Source: Pseudobutyrivibrio sp. OR37
Lineage (GTDB): Bacteria > Bacillota > Clostridia > Lachnospirales > Lachnospiraceae
DNA length: 64,000 nt
Reading direction: 5' to 3'
NCBI RefSeq assembly: GCF_900113655.1
Contig: NZ_FOQF01000012.1
Span: forward strand, 35,720-99,719
Under the pieces are notes generated by a model that did no database searches, was not told where the DNA came from, and saw only the letters and a list, made by a program, of their open reading frames with translations. A program made the position numbers and the translations under genes. This document shows positions 1 through 8,655 of the stretch, piece by piece. Within the stretch, counting starts at the first letter, position 1; each line of letters opens with the position of its first letter.

Positions 1-131
1 ATGTCCCTTGTGTTTTTTACATCAACCGTTATTTCCTTATCCGGCTTTCTGACTGCCACGGCATATTTATCACCGTTTCTCATCATAACGCCTTCCATAA
101 CGGCTTGACCACCAATACCCGAATACTTCAT
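1..131 (-). CDS. DUF1385 (YqhQ-like) membrane protein, N-terminal part
   Basis: Only the first 43 codons lie in the window. The protein begins MKYSGIGGQAVMEGVMMRNG, which carries the GGQAVMEGVMMR signature at the N-terminus of DUF1385 proteins, a conserved Firmicutes membrane family of unknown function. A GGAG ribosome binding site precedes the ATG at 131. It lies 68 bases downstream of rpmE on the same strand, a pairing common in Clostridia, so read-through from rpmE is plausible. Recognition is from the N-terminal motif alone, because the membrane segments lie outside the window. Confidence 0.8.
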   Translation of the reverse strand, partial: MKYSGIGGQAVMEGVMMRNGDKYAVAVRKPDKEITVDVKNTRD

Positions 132-153
132 TATTATTCTCCAATTAACGTAA

Positions 154-183
154 TAAAGGGCTGAGACGAATCTCAACCCTTAA
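154..183 (-). terminator. hairpin downstream of rpmE
   Basis: On the minus strand AAGGGTTGAGA pairs with TCTCAGCCCTT around a TTCG tetraloop, giving 11 pairs with one wobble. It lies between the L31 stop codon and the DUF1385 start. The following tract is not T-rich, so it may be a partial terminator or a processing and stability hairpin. Confidence 0.5.
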
Positions 184-199
184 GAGTCCATATAACAAA

Positions 200-406
200 C
201 TACTTTGCGTCAATGCCGTACTTCTTATTGAACTTGTCAATACGTCCACGTGCCTGTGTAGCCTTCTGCTGGCCTGTGTAGAATGGATGGCACTTTGAGC
301 AAATTTCTACGTGGATGCTCTCCTTTGTAGAACCTGTTACAAATGTGTTACCGCAGTTGCAAGTAACTGTAGCCTGATAGTAATCTGGATGGATACCCTG
401 TCTCAT
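200..406 (-). CDS. rpmE: 50S ribosomal protein L31
   Basis: A 68-residue L31 of the zinc-binding type, a component of the large ribosomal subunit. The start [10 protein letters not shown] is the family hallmark. The zinc-ligand cysteines appear as CNCG near residue 16 and CSKC near residue 35. I chose the ATG at 406 over an in-frame GTG at 415 because the GAGAGG ribosome binding site sits correctly before 406 and overlaps the GTG. The gene has its own predicted promoter and a leader of about 97 nt. Length is normal for the family. Confidence 0.96.
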   Translation of the reverse strand: MRQGIHPDYYQATVTCNCGNTFVTGSTKESIHVEICSKCHPFYTGQQKATQARGRIDKFNKKYGIDAK

Positions 407-466
407 CTTATTCACCTCTCATTTAATAAACTTTACAATTTCCAACTGTAAGTAATAATGCCGTTC

Positions 467-487
467 AAATACGAGGTACTCGTATTT
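467..487 (-). promoter_or_regulatory. leader hairpin upstream of rpmE
   Basis: AAATACGAG and CTCGTATTT form a perfect 9-bp stem with a 3-nt loop inside the predicted rpmE leader. Structured L31 leaders are known in Firmicutes for autoregulation by the ribosomal protein. Whether this matches that family is untested. It could also be a weak terminator of the upstream response regulator gene. Confidence 0.4.
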
Positions 488-509
488 CATCCCGATTAAC
501 AGCTTCACT

Positions 510-538
510 AGTATAGCATGGCATAATATAAATATCAA
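510..538 (-). promoter_or_regulatory. sigma-A promoter for rpmE
   Basis: Minus-strand TTGATA, a 17-bp spacer and TATACT fit the vegetative promoter consensus. Transcription would start near 503. Confidence 0.6.
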
Positions 539-547
539 GTATTCTAA

Positions 548-1363
548 CTAACTTTCATCAAAAATTGCAGTTGTTTCCCTGTGGCGTTTGAAAAAATCTT
601 CCATTTTATCCATCAGCTCCTTCTTGGAAACTGATTTAAGTATATAATCTTCTGGCCTCATGTCAACAGCCTTTACTACCAAATCCCTGTCGTTTTTGCC
701 GGTAAGGAACATTACCGGAATATTTCTGGTAGCTGCATCCTCCTTAAGCATGCGAAAAACAGTAGGCCCGTCCATGGATGGCATTTCATAATCAAGAAGA
801 ATCAAATCGATACCTGAGTTATCCATAAGCCAGTGAATAGCCTTTCCTCCCGAATCTAACATGGTGATTTGGTAGCGCTCCTTCATCCACTCGTGAATCA
901 TTCGAAGATAGGTTACATCATCATCGATTATTAATATATGATGCCTTTTAGCAGGAGCTATTTCTCCATTTAACGCTCTTTGAACGGTTGCCAGCAAGGC
1001 ATCCATATCTACTGGCCTTGAAAACCAATCCACAATAGCTGATTTTGGTATAGTTTCAAGGGCTGTTTCATATTCAGCCTGCTCTCCCACCAGTATTACA
1101 AGCCTCTGCTGTTCAAGACACAGATTCTTTAGTTCGTTTAAAAAATCCGCACCTCTTATGGTGTAAATATCATCATCAAGATAGTATATGATGGGATCTG
1201 TCTCCTCAACAGCCTCATCCAGCTGGAACACACTTGGTCCAACATGGATTCCCTCGATACCTGCTTCCTGTAGCTTTTTCTTAATCCCCATTACCGAAAA
1301 GCTATCTTTTGGGCTGACGATTGCGACCTTGCTTTTTTCCAGTGGTGATTTAAAAAAATCCAT
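548..1363 (-). CDS. two-REC response regulator without an output domain
   Basis: A 271-residue protein with two receiver-type domains and no DNA-binding or enzymatic output. The N-terminal domain, about residues 10-130, is degenerate. The C-terminal domain, about 142-265, has the acidic pocket IDDD near 146-149, the phosphoacceptor Asp in LLLDYEMP near 192 and the conserved Lys in ILKS. It starts 13 nt after the hybrid kinase gene with a GGAGGG ribosome binding site, so the two are surely cotranscribed. It probably takes phosphate from the kinase's Hpt domain, or acts as a phosphate sink or a protein-interaction regulator. The target is unknown. Confidence 0.8.
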   Translation of the reverse strand: MDFFKSPLEKSKVAIVSPKDSFSVMGIKKKLQEAGIEGIHVGPSVFQLDEAVEETDPIIYYLDDDIYTIRGADFLNELKNLCLEQQRLVILVGEQAEYETALETIPKSAIVDWFSRPVDMDALLATVQRALNGEIAPAKRHHILIIDDDVTYLRMIHEWMKERYQITMLDSGGKAIHWLMDNSGIDLILLDYEMPSMDGPTVFRMLKEDAATRNIPVMFLTGKNDRDLVVKAVDMRPEDYILKSVSKKELMDKMEDFFKRHRETTAIFDES

Positions 1364-1376
1364 TTTTGCCCTCCAA

Positions 1377-3341
1377 CTAATTATTTAGCATTTCTGTGGC
1401 AGCCTTTGAAACTGCCTCATAATCCATTTGTTGCAGCATACCTCTAATCTCATTAATCTTTACTTTGATATCCTCTGGAATATCATATTCATCCAACGTA
1501 TTCAAAACCATTTCGGTGGATGTGAAATCGCATACATTAGCCATTTCTATGATGGAATACAAAGCATCCTTTAAATCACTTTTATCAAAAGGCTTCTTCT
1601 CCTGCGTCTCTCCTTCGTAGGCATTTCTAATACTAAGATATTCTTCTATAAGCTCATCATGATGGGCGTTAATGTAATCCCAGTCGCCTGCATTTCCAGC
1701 CTTCTCCAGGGCCTCCGCCTTTTTTGAGATAGACATTTCTCCGATAAGACGCGCCGTACTCTTTAAGCCGTGAACCTTGATGGTATAGTTTTTAATGTCT
1801 CTATCTGACTTAAACTCATCCAGCTTTTTTGCGCTTTCATCAATGGTAGAAACGAAAATTTTGATAAGAGCCTTTCTTTCATCATCATTTGAGGTAAGAG
1901 TTTTATTATTCTTAACATCGCTTATGGCCTTTTTAAGGATCTTCTTTTTAGGGATATACTTCATCAGCATATCCTCCAAGGCTTCAGCATCAATAGGCTT
2001 TGTAAGATAATCGTCAAAGCCCTTTGAAATATAGTATTCCTTGGCACCTGCTATGGCATTGGCGGTTAGGGCGATGACCTTTGTTCTATCAGTAATATAG
2101 CCATTTTTATGGATGATATCCATCGTCTCGATACCATCCAAATCTGGCATCATGTGATCCATGAAGATGATATCGTACTCCTTCTCCTCCACCCTGGTAA
2201 TAGCCTCCCTGCCAGATTCCACTAAATCAGGGATGAAATCGTAGACCTTCATAAGATTCTTGGCTACCATCAGGTTCATCTCATAATCATCTACCACCAG
2301 TACCTCTGCATGTGGCATAGATGGGAAAGTGTATTTATTTCGTCTCTTATAGCTGCGCTTAATTCGCTTTTTATAATCTCCAACAGGCTCATCACTGACG
2401 ATTCCCTGGCGAAGCACAAAGGAAAAGACGGAGCCCACCGTGTACTTACTATCCACCTGAAGCTCGCTTCCCATCAGATGCAACAGCTGAATTACAATAG
2501 GAATTCCAAGGCCTGTTCCTTCTATATTTCTGTTGTGTTCTTCATCTATACGCTTGAAAGAAACCGCAAGATTCTCCAAATCCTCCTCACGAATTCCAAT
2601 TCCTGTATCCTTTACCTTTACTTCTATTTCCACACTATTATCAAATCTATTAAGCTCTGTCATGGAAAAATTGATTTCCCCGGCATCGGTATACTTTATA
2701 GCATTTGTAAGAAGATTGGCAATTATCTGGCTGATTCTTACGTCATCCCCAAGCAATGTCATAGGCAGATTTTCATCTACATTTACAATAAAGTTAAGCC
2801 CCTTAGATTTGGCTCTAGCCGAGGTGCTTGAAACCAGACCGTTTACAAGTCCCGCCAAATCGTACTCTACATCAAAGATTTCCATCTTGCCTTCTTCAAG
2901 CTTGGAATAATCCAATATACCATTTACCTGAGCAAGAAGTGACTTACCAGCTTGCTTTATATTTGTGGCGTATTCAACTATCTGCTCATCGTTAGACTCC
3001 CTGATAATCATCTCATCCATACCCAAAATGGCATTGATAGGAGTTCTAACCTCGTGGGACATATTTGCAAGGAAGGTACTTTTCGCCTTGTTAGAAGAAT
3101 TAGCCGCCTCTGTCTGTTCATCAATCAATCTCAGCAGCCACTTCACCACAAAGCCTGCAAATAACAGCCCTAAAAGCAGCGCCACAATAAATGGAACAAA
3201 AAAATAAGCCGCAAATATGACAGCATCTTCTGAATCTAAGACGCTAAATGTCATAAATGCGACTATTAATAATACTATTGCCTCAACAAATACTACAAGA
3301 GATGCTATCAAAAGCATCATTCTTGTTCTCACTGATTTCAT
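1377..3341 (-). CDS. hybrid sensor histidine kinase with REC and Hpt domains
   Basis: A 654-residue membrane phosphorelay kinase. Two membrane segments, about residues 9-32 and 42-68, are separated by only about 10 residues, so there is no extracellular sensor domain. HisKA follows with phosphoacceptor H96 in SHEVRTP. The ATPase domain has an N box near N213 and the GTGLG box near 275. A REC domain follows with D395 in FMDHMMPD. A C-terminal Hpt domain has H524 in KVHGLKS. The order H-D-H, plus the separate two-REC protein next door, gives a complete four-step relay. The signal is unknown and may be intramembrane or cytoplasmic. Confidence 0.88.
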   Translation of the reverse strand: MKSVRTRMMLLIASLVVFVEAIVLLIVAFMTFSVLDSEDAVIFAAYFFVPFIVALLLGLLFAGFVVKWLLRLIDEQTEAANSSNKAKSTFLANMSHEVRTPINAILGMDEMIIRESNDEQIVEYATNIKQAGKSLLAQVNGILDYSKLEEGKMEIFDVEYDLAGLVNGLVSSTSARAKSKGLNFIVNVDENLPMTLLGDDVRISQIIANLLTNAIKYTDAGEINFSMTELNRFDNSVEIEVKVKDTGIGIREEDLENLAVSFKRIDEEHNRNIEGTGLGIPIVIQLLHLMGSELQVDSKYTVGSVFSFVLRQGIVSDEPVGDYKKRIKRSYKRRNKYTFPSMPHAEVLVVDDYEMNLMVAKNLMKVYDFIPDLVESGREAITRVEEKEYDIIFMDHMMPDLDGIETMDIIHKNGYITDRTKVIALTANAIAGAKEYYISKGFDDYLTKPIDAEALEDMLMKYIPKKKILKKAISDVKNNKTLTSNDDERKALIKIFVSTIDESAKKLDEFKSDRDIKNYTIKVHGLKSTARLIGEMSISKKAEALEKAGNAGDWDYINAHHDELIEEYLSIRNAYEGETQEKKPFDKSDLKDALYSIIEMANVCDFTSTEMVLNTLDEYDIPEDIKVKINEIRGMLQQMDYEAVSKAATEMLNN

Positions 3342-3369
3342 AGCTCACCCCGAAATACGCATGAAGTTG

Positions 3370-3885
3370 TTAGTTCATAAGTATATCCATTATAGAAGCG
3401 TATACCTCATCGCTTCTAACCTTCCAATTATTACAAAGCGTTTCAGCCTGCTCCTTAGAGCCTACATGGAAACTTAAATCCAAGGCTGGAACATCATTTT
3501 CAGTGATGCGAAGCTGCACCACGAAGCCACCTCTATCTGCCTTGAAATAAGTAGCTCTGTAGGAATTTTCTGCCTTCATAGAGATAGAATTAACCTTGAG
3601 ATACTTATCAATATCCTTAGACAAGGCTGGAGAAATTTTCTCCTTAAAAAGCTCAAGTGTCTTCTGGCCCTCATCTGTAATAGAGTAGGTTGTATTATTG
3701 TGATTTGTCTTGGATACGATTAGATTAGCTTCCTCATCATCGCTAATAGCTTGCTGAGCAGTAAAATAATCGGTTAAATTACCCTCTAAAAAGAAATCTG
3801 TAATCTGACTATTACTAAGTGGGAAACCACTACGATGCAATAATTCAAGTATAGTAATTTTGTAAATCAAATTAGGTTCTGCCAT
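3370..3885 (-). CDS. DUF4364 family protein, winged-helix-like
   Basis: A 171-residue protein. The opening residues, NLIYKITILELLHRSGFPLS and then a TDFFLEGNLTDYFTAQQAI stretch, match the DUF4364 family, which is widespread in Clostridia and has a predicted winged-helix N-terminus. The function is unknown, with a transcription regulator suspected from the fold. It sits between rho and the hybrid kinase on the same strand with short gaps (32 and 28 nt), so it is probably cotranscribed with rho. Confidence 0.75.
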   Translation of the reverse strand: MAEPNLIYKITILELLHRSGFPLSNSQITDFFLEGNLTDYFTAQQAISDDEEANLIVSKTNHNNTTYSITDEGQKTLELFKEKISPALSKDIDKYLKVNSISMKAENSYRATYFKADRGGFVVQLRITENDVPALDLSFHVGSKEQAETLCNNWKVRSDEVYASIMDILMN

Positions 3886-3917
3886 AATTTCCTCACTTCA
3901 TATAACTTACGTAAGGG

Positions 3918-5366
3918 TTAAATTACCCTCTTTCGAATAATCATATCGATATATTCATCATTATTCTTGGTGTGGGCAAACATATTAAGGATGGTTTCTA
4001 CTGCATCCTCTTTTCTTGCGCCATTAATTGCCTTGCGCATGATTTCCATGGCATCAAGCTCTTTTCTTGAAAGGAGTAAATCCTCTCGACGTGTACCTGA
4101 TCCTGTAATATCGATTGCAGGGAAAATTCTCTTTTCTGAAAGCTTTCTATCAAGGATAAGCTCCATGTTACCTGTTCCCTTGAATTCCTCGAATACTACA
4201 TCATCCATTTTTGATCCTGTATCAACAAGTGCTGTTGCAAGGATTGTAAGAGATCCGCCTTCACGCATGTTTCTAGCTGCACCAAAGAATTTCTTTGGCA
4301 TGTGAAGTGCTGCTGGATCCAAACCACCTGAAAGTGTACGACCTGAAGGCTGTACTGTCAAGTTGTAAGCTCTAGCAAGTCTTGTGATTGAATCAAGAAG
4401 AATCATAACATCCTGACCATGCTCAACAAGGCGCTTAGCACGCTCGATAACCATTTCAGAAACACGCTTGTGGTGCTCTGGGCTCTCGTCGAAGGTAGAA
4501 TAGATAACCTCTACATTTTTGCTATTACGCATAGTATCCTTCATATCTGTAACTTCCTCTGGACGCTCGTCGATAAGAAGAATAATAAGATGCATATCTG
4601 GATGTGAATAATTAACTGAAGTAGCAACTTCCTTTAACAGTGTAGTCTTACCTGCCTTAGGCTGTGAAACGATCATACCACGCTGTCCCTTACCAATTGG
4701 GCTAACCAAATCTACGATACGCATAGCAACTGAGCTGCGCTGTCTCTCTAATCTGATTCGCTCATTAGGGAAGATAGGTGTTAAATCCTCGAAATTAGGA
4801 CGTCTGCATGCTGCTTCTGGCGAATAATTATTGATTGAATCTATAATCATAAGAGCGGCAAACTTATCTGTTGGATTGTTGAAACGCTTCTTACCAACGA
4901 TAATATCACCTGTCTTAAGATTGAATTTCTTGATTTGTGACTGAGATACATATACGTCATCTGTACCTGGCATATAGTTATCACAACGAATGAAACCGAA
5001 GCCATCACCCATAACCTCTAAAATACCACTGGCTGGCATAAGATTATCCATTGGGATATCTGCTGGGATTTCAGTCTTTTCTGCTCTCTCAGTTCTTTCT
5101 GGTCTTTCAACTCTTCTAGGACGCTCTGTTTTCTCTGGGCGCTCCTCTTTCACTGCTTCTTTAACATTTTCCTTAGGAGCACGTTTTGGAGAGCTTTCTG
5201 TAGAAGGAGTCTTGTCGGTAGAGTCGTTCTGCTTATCGATTTCGTCTTGCGCAAGCATAGCCTCTACTAAATCGGCTTTCTTCATAGCGGATGTACCTTT
5301 TATGCCCCTAGCTTTTGCTAAGTCGCGCAAAATTGTCACCGATAAACTTTCGTATTTTTCTCTCAT
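3918..5366 (-). CDS. rho: transcription termination factor Rho
   Basis: A 482-residue hexameric RNA-dependent ATPase that ends transcription. A SAP-like N-terminal domain, about residues 5-40, is followed by a charged linker rich in Glu, Arg and Pro (about 45-110). Then come the RNA-binding cold-shock-like domain with GFGFIR and the ATPase with [17 protein letters not shown] and the R-loop region. The linker insertion is typical of several Clostridia and Actinobacteria. I chose the ATG at 5366 because AAGGAG precedes it at good spacing. An extension to 5390 has no ribosome binding site. A predicted promoter lies about 87 bp upstream. Confidence 0.96.
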   Translation of the reverse strand: MREKYESLSVTILRDLAKARGIKGTSAMKKADLVEAMLAQDEIDKQNDSTDKTPSTESSPKRAPKENVKEAVKEERPEKTERPRRVERPERTERAEKTEIPADIPMDNLMPASGILEVMGDGFGFIRCDNYMPGTDDVYVSQSQIKKFNLKTGDIIVGKKRFNNPTDKFAALMIIDSINNYSPEAACRRPNFEDLTPIFPNERIRLERQRSSVAMRIVDLVSPIGKGQRGMIVSQPKAGKTTLLKEVATSVNYSHPDMHLIILLIDERPEEVTDMKDTMRNSKNVEVIYSTFDESPEHHKRVSEMVIERAKRLVEHGQDVMILLDSITRLARAYNLTVQPSGRTLSGGLDPAALHMPKKFFGAARNMREGGSLTILATALVDTGSKMDDVVFEEFKGTGNMELILDRKLSEKRIFPAIDITGSGTRREDLLLSRKELDAMEIMRKAINGARKEDAVETILNMFAHTKNNDEYIDMIIRKRVI

Positions 5367-5452
5367 GTAAATCTCCTTAACATAATACAAATAATAACTT
5401 CGTGGAATATAAAAGCCGAATCGACTAACGAATTAACTTTGATAGTAAGGTC

Positions 5453-5481
5453 ATTATATACTCAAAATCAATTTCTGTCTA
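5453..5481 (-). promoter_or_regulatory. sigma-A promoter for rho
   Basis: TAGACA, a 17-bp spacer and a perfect TATAAT lie on the minus strand, just past the permease gene. Transcription would start near 5446, giving a leader of about 80 nt. Rho leaders often carry autogenous control. Confidence 0.65.
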
Positions 5482-5486
5482 TATTT

Positions 5487-6296
5487 TTATCTATCTTTGC
5501 CGTAAACGTATGTGGCAAAGTAAATCACGCTAGCTATTATTACAATCATAGGACCTGTAGCCATATCTGTGAAATATGAAACGAACAAGCCAACCACACC
5601 AGAGAAAATACTAAATATAATCGATAAGTAGGTGTACTCTCTAAAATTATCGGAAATATTACGACTGCTGGCAGCTGGAAGAATCAACAACGCATTAATG
5701 AGAAGGATTCCAACCCATTTTATAGAAAGCATAACAAGCAACGCAATAAGGACTGCAAAGGCATCCTCCATTATTCTTACAGAAATGCTTCGGCTCTTTG
5801 CAAGGGTTGTGTGAATGCTGATAGCTGTAAGTCTGTTGATGCTAAAGCACCAGAACACCAGGATGACAGCGAACAATACAATAAGCTGAAGAATTTCAGT
5901 ATATGTAATAGAAAGAATATCTCCTACAAGGATTGCGGAATAGTTGGCAAAGCTTCCACCCCTGGAAAGTATAGCAAGACCAAGTGCTGTAGCGCAGCTT
6001 GCAAATACCGAAATAAGAGTGTCGGAAGAGCTTAACCCCTTTCTGCTGATATAATTAAGAAGTAAGGCAAAGCAGATTCCAAAGATAATCATTGAAACTG
6101 TAGTGTTGCCAATTCCCATAATCACACCTGCCGCGATGCCAGTAAGTGCTGAATGTCCTAAGGCATCACTGAAATATGCCATCCTCTTTTGAACAATCAT
6201 TGTACCTACCATACCAAACAGCGGTGAAATTAAAAGGATTGCTATTGTGGCTCTAACCATGAAGGCGTAAGAAAACATTTCATTAAACATTTGCAT
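5487..6296 (-). CDS. znuB: zinc/manganese ABC transporter permease (ZnuB-like)
   Basis: A 269-residue permease of the ABC-3 family with about eight hydrophobic segments. It has the family's MVGTMIVQKRMAYFSDALGH region near residues 25-45, including the SDALGHSAL motif that contacts the ATPase. It overlaps the end of the ATPase gene by 14 nt, which indicates translational coupling. Together with the ATPase and the His-rich binding protein it should import Zn2+, though Mn2+ or Fe2+ cannot be excluded from sequence alone. Confidence 0.87.
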   Translation of the reverse strand: MQMFNEMFSYAFMVRATIAILLISPLFGMVGTMIVQKRMAYFSDALGHSALTGIAAGVIMGIGNTTVSMIIFGICFALLLNYISRKGLSSSDTLISVFASCATALGLAILSRGGSFANYSAILVGDILSITYTEILQLIVLFAVILVFWCFSINRLTAISIHTTLAKSRSISVRIMEDAFAVLIALLVMLSIKWVGILLINALLILPAASSRNISDNFREYTYLSIIFSIFSGVVGLFVSYFTDMATGPMIVIIASVIYFATYVYGKDR

Positions 6297-7044
6297 TCAC
6301 CTCCACTTCTCCTGCTGCCCCCTTGCCAAAGACATTTTTAAAGGCATCTGATTCAAATACCTGCTTTGGCTTTCCCGCCGCAGTAACTGTTTTATCGATG
6401 AGGATAACATTATCTGCATACTTGTAAACATAATCCAGGTCATGGCTTACAAGAATGATAGCAAGGTCGTGTGTCTCCTTAAGATACAGCATCTTTTCGT
6501 AGAAAGCATCCATACCATTCTTGTCGATGCCTGAAACTGGCTCATCCAAAAGCAAAAGGTTTGGTGTATCGTGTACAGCCATTGCAAGAAGCACTCTCTG
6601 TAATTGGCCACCAGAGAGAGTGCCAACAGGCTGGTCTATAAGATTTTCAACATCGAACTCTGCCAAGGCTGCCTTAACATGGTCATGCTCCTTTTTTGTC
6701 TTTATCAAAATTGGAAGCTTACCAGTAAAGCTTTGGAACATATCATACACTGAAAGTGGTGTCGATCTATCAATATTAACTGTCTGTGGAACGTAGCCAA
6801 TACGAAGCCCTTGCATGGTATTGTCCATTTTATTCTTAAACAGGATTTCACCTGTATGTGGGACCTCGTCTAATATTGCTCTTACAAAGGTAGACTTACC
6901 AGCTCCATTTCTACCTATCACTGCTGAAATCTGCCCGCAGTGAATATGTAGATTGATATTTTCAAGAACCTGCTGGTCACCAAAGCTTACGCCCAAATCT
7001 TTAATTTTTATACAGTGGAATCCACATGCTATGATTTTCTTCAT
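6283..7044 (-). CDS. znuC: metal ABC transporter ATP-binding protein (ZnuC-like)
   Basis: A 253-residue ABC ATPase. The Walker A motif GRNGAGKST is near residue 42, the signature LSGGQLQRV near 143, Walker B LLLLDEPVSG near 163 and the switch His in LVSHD near 199. YVPQTVNID is the Q-loop typical of the zinc/manganese transporter ATPases. It lies 7 nt after znuA and overlaps znuB. Between Walker A and the signature it is of normal length. Confidence 0.88.
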   Translation of the reverse strand: MKKIIACGFHCIKIKDLGVSFGDQQVLENINLHIHCGQISAVIGRNGAGKSTFVRAILDEVPHTGEILFKNKMDNTMQGLRIGYVPQTVNIDRSTPLSVYDMFQSFTGKLPILIKTKKEHDHVKAALAEFDVENLIDQPVGTLSGGQLQRVLLAMAVHDTPNLLLLDEPVSGIDKNGMDAFYEKMLYLKETHDLAIILVSHDLDYVYKYADNVILIDKTVTAAGKPKQVFESDAFKNVFGKGAAGEVEVNANV

Positions 7045-7051
7045 TTTCTTC

Positions 7052-8035
7052 TCACTCTACAGCGTTTTTTATAGCTAAATAATTCTTATTTAGAACATTT
7101 ATATAATCGTCGTTTTCGTATGTGCCATGAACTAAGGTCTCAAGATAAACCACCTTGGCATCTGTCTGCTCCTCAATAAGCTTACCCATTGCATGGCCAT
7201 AATCATATTCTGCAAAGACTACCTTTACATCATTATCATTTATTATATCGATAAAATTGCTGACTTCGCCTGCACTAACCTGACGCTCCTCATCCAAATC
7301 CATGGTAGCTACAACCTCAGCTCCAATAGATTGAGCCACATAGGCAAAAGCCTCATGAAGCACAGCAACATGCTTTCCTGCCAAAGCATCCTCAAGCCCG
7401 CACTTATCAATATGAGAATTCATAACTTCGTTAAAGCTATTGGCATTAGCCTTGAAAGCCTCAGAATGAGCCTCGTCAATATCTGCCAGGCCATCTGCTA
7501 TTGCAAGCACCTGACCAGAAAAGATTTCCTCACTCATCCAGATATGACTATTGAACTCGCTGTCATGATGATGATGCTCTGACTCCTCGCCGTGAGTGTG
7601 CTCCTCTTCATGCTCTTCTTCATGTTCGTCTTCTGAATTTCTGATAACAGGATATGTATCCTCTACCGCCTCAAATGTATCTATCACCTTAAGCTTTGGA
7701 TAGGCAGCAATTACATCATCAAGATAGCCTTCCATGCCACCACCATTTACAATAAGTACATCAGCAGAAGCCAGATTTTTCATATCCTCTGTTGTAAGAG
7801 TGTAGTCATGTAAACATCCAGTGGTTGGCTGAGACAAGTTTTCCACAATTACACCATCTATATCCCCTACTACACCTGTGGTAGCAAGATAAATAGGATT
7901 GCAGCTGGTCATAACTAGCATGTCATTTCCTGCAACATCCTTTGTATTCTGTTTTACATAAAAAAATGTGCTGCAAAAGCTAACAACACTAATTGATATA
8001 AGCAATAGCAGCACAAATAAATACTTATTTTTCAT
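7052..8035 (-). CDS. znuA: zinc ABC transporter substrate-binding protein, His-rich
   Basis: A 327-residue extracytoplasmic metal-binding protein of the ZnuA/AdcA cluster. The N-terminus is hydrophobic (about residues 5-25) with a Cys at 21 but no canonical lipobox, so it is either an atypical lipoprotein or signal-anchored. A Glu/His-rich loop at about 135-158 ends in HHHH, a feature of zinc rather than manganese binders. Candidate metal ligands are the His in FNSHIWMS, the His in AVLHEAFAY and an acidic residue in FAEYDY near the C-terminus. The ATG overlaps the yihA stop codon by one base, so the transporter appears to extend the clpX-yihA transcript. Confidence 0.87.
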   Translation of the reverse strand: MKNKYLFVLLLLISISVVSFCSTFFYVKQNTKDVAGNDMLVMTSCNPIYLATTGVVGDIDGVIVENLSQPTTGCLHDYTLTTEDMKNLASADVLIVNGGGMEGYLDDVIAAYPKLKVIDTFEAVEDTYPVIRNSEDEHEEEHEEEHTHGEESEHHHHDSEFNSHIWMSEEIFSGQVLAIADGLADIDEAHSEAFKANANSFNEVMNSHIDKCGLEDALAGKHVAVLHEAFAYVAQSIGAEVVATMDLDEERQVSAGEVSNFIDIINDNDVKVVFAEYDYGHAMGKLIEEQTDAKVVYLETLVHGTYENDDYINVLNKNYLAIKNAVE

Positions 8036-8655
8036 TAATCGAGATCCTCTACATCAGTCAAACTAGCTTCGTTTTCGATTACCTGGTCTAAAAAATCCTG
8101 GATTGTATCAAGGCCCTGCTTTGTTTGAGACGAAAATGGAACGATAATAGTCTCTTTAGTAGCGCCTAAACCTTCTCGCAAGATTTTAATTTGCTTGTCC
8201 AGCTGACTTCTCTTGATTTTATCAGCCTTTGTAGCAATGACGATTGGATCATATCCAACATAATCCATCCACTCAAACATCTGCTTATCATTGGCTGATG
8301 GAGCATGTCTGATATCTACAAGCAAAAATACAGCTCTAATCATATCTGATGAATTCAGATATGTTTCAATCATTTTGCCCCATCTCTCTCGCTCCTTTTC
8401 AGAAGCCTTGGCAAAGCCGTAGCCCGGCAAATCCACGACATAAATTTCATCATTGATATTGTAGAAATTTATTGTCTGGGTCTTGCCCGGCTGAGCTGAT
8501 ACTCTTGCAAGAGCTTTGCGGTTCATAACCGCATTTATAAGTGATGATTTACCTACATTCGACTTACCTGCGAATGCAACCTCTGGAAGATCGTTCTTAG
8601 GTAACTGAGATGTAGGACCACATACTGTTTCAAGATTACACGATCTGATAACCAT
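8035..8655 (-). CDS. yihA: ribosome biogenesis GTPase YihA/YsxC
   Basis: A 206-residue GTPase needed for 50S subunit assembly in bacteria. The G1 motif is GKSNVGKSSL near residues 30-40, G3 is DLPGYGFA near 75 and G4 is ATKADK near 141. It overlaps clpX by one base and znuA by one base. The clpX-yihA pairing is conserved in Firmicutes. Length is normal. Confidence 0.95.
   Translation of the reverse strand: MVIRSCNLETVCGPTSQLPKNDLPEVAFAGKSNVGKSSLINAVMNRKALARVSAQPGKTQTINFYNINDEIYVVDLPGYGFAKASEKERERWGKMIETYLNSSDMIRAVFLLVDIRHAPSANDKQMFEWMDYVGYDPIVIATKADKIKRSQLDKQIKILREGLGATKETIIVPFSSQTKQGLDTIQDFLDQVIENEASLTDVEDLD

Noticed and set aside
1188..3477. Plus-strand frames opposite the response regulator and hybrid kinase
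   Set aside because: They are antisense shadows with no recognisable motifs or ribosome binding sites.
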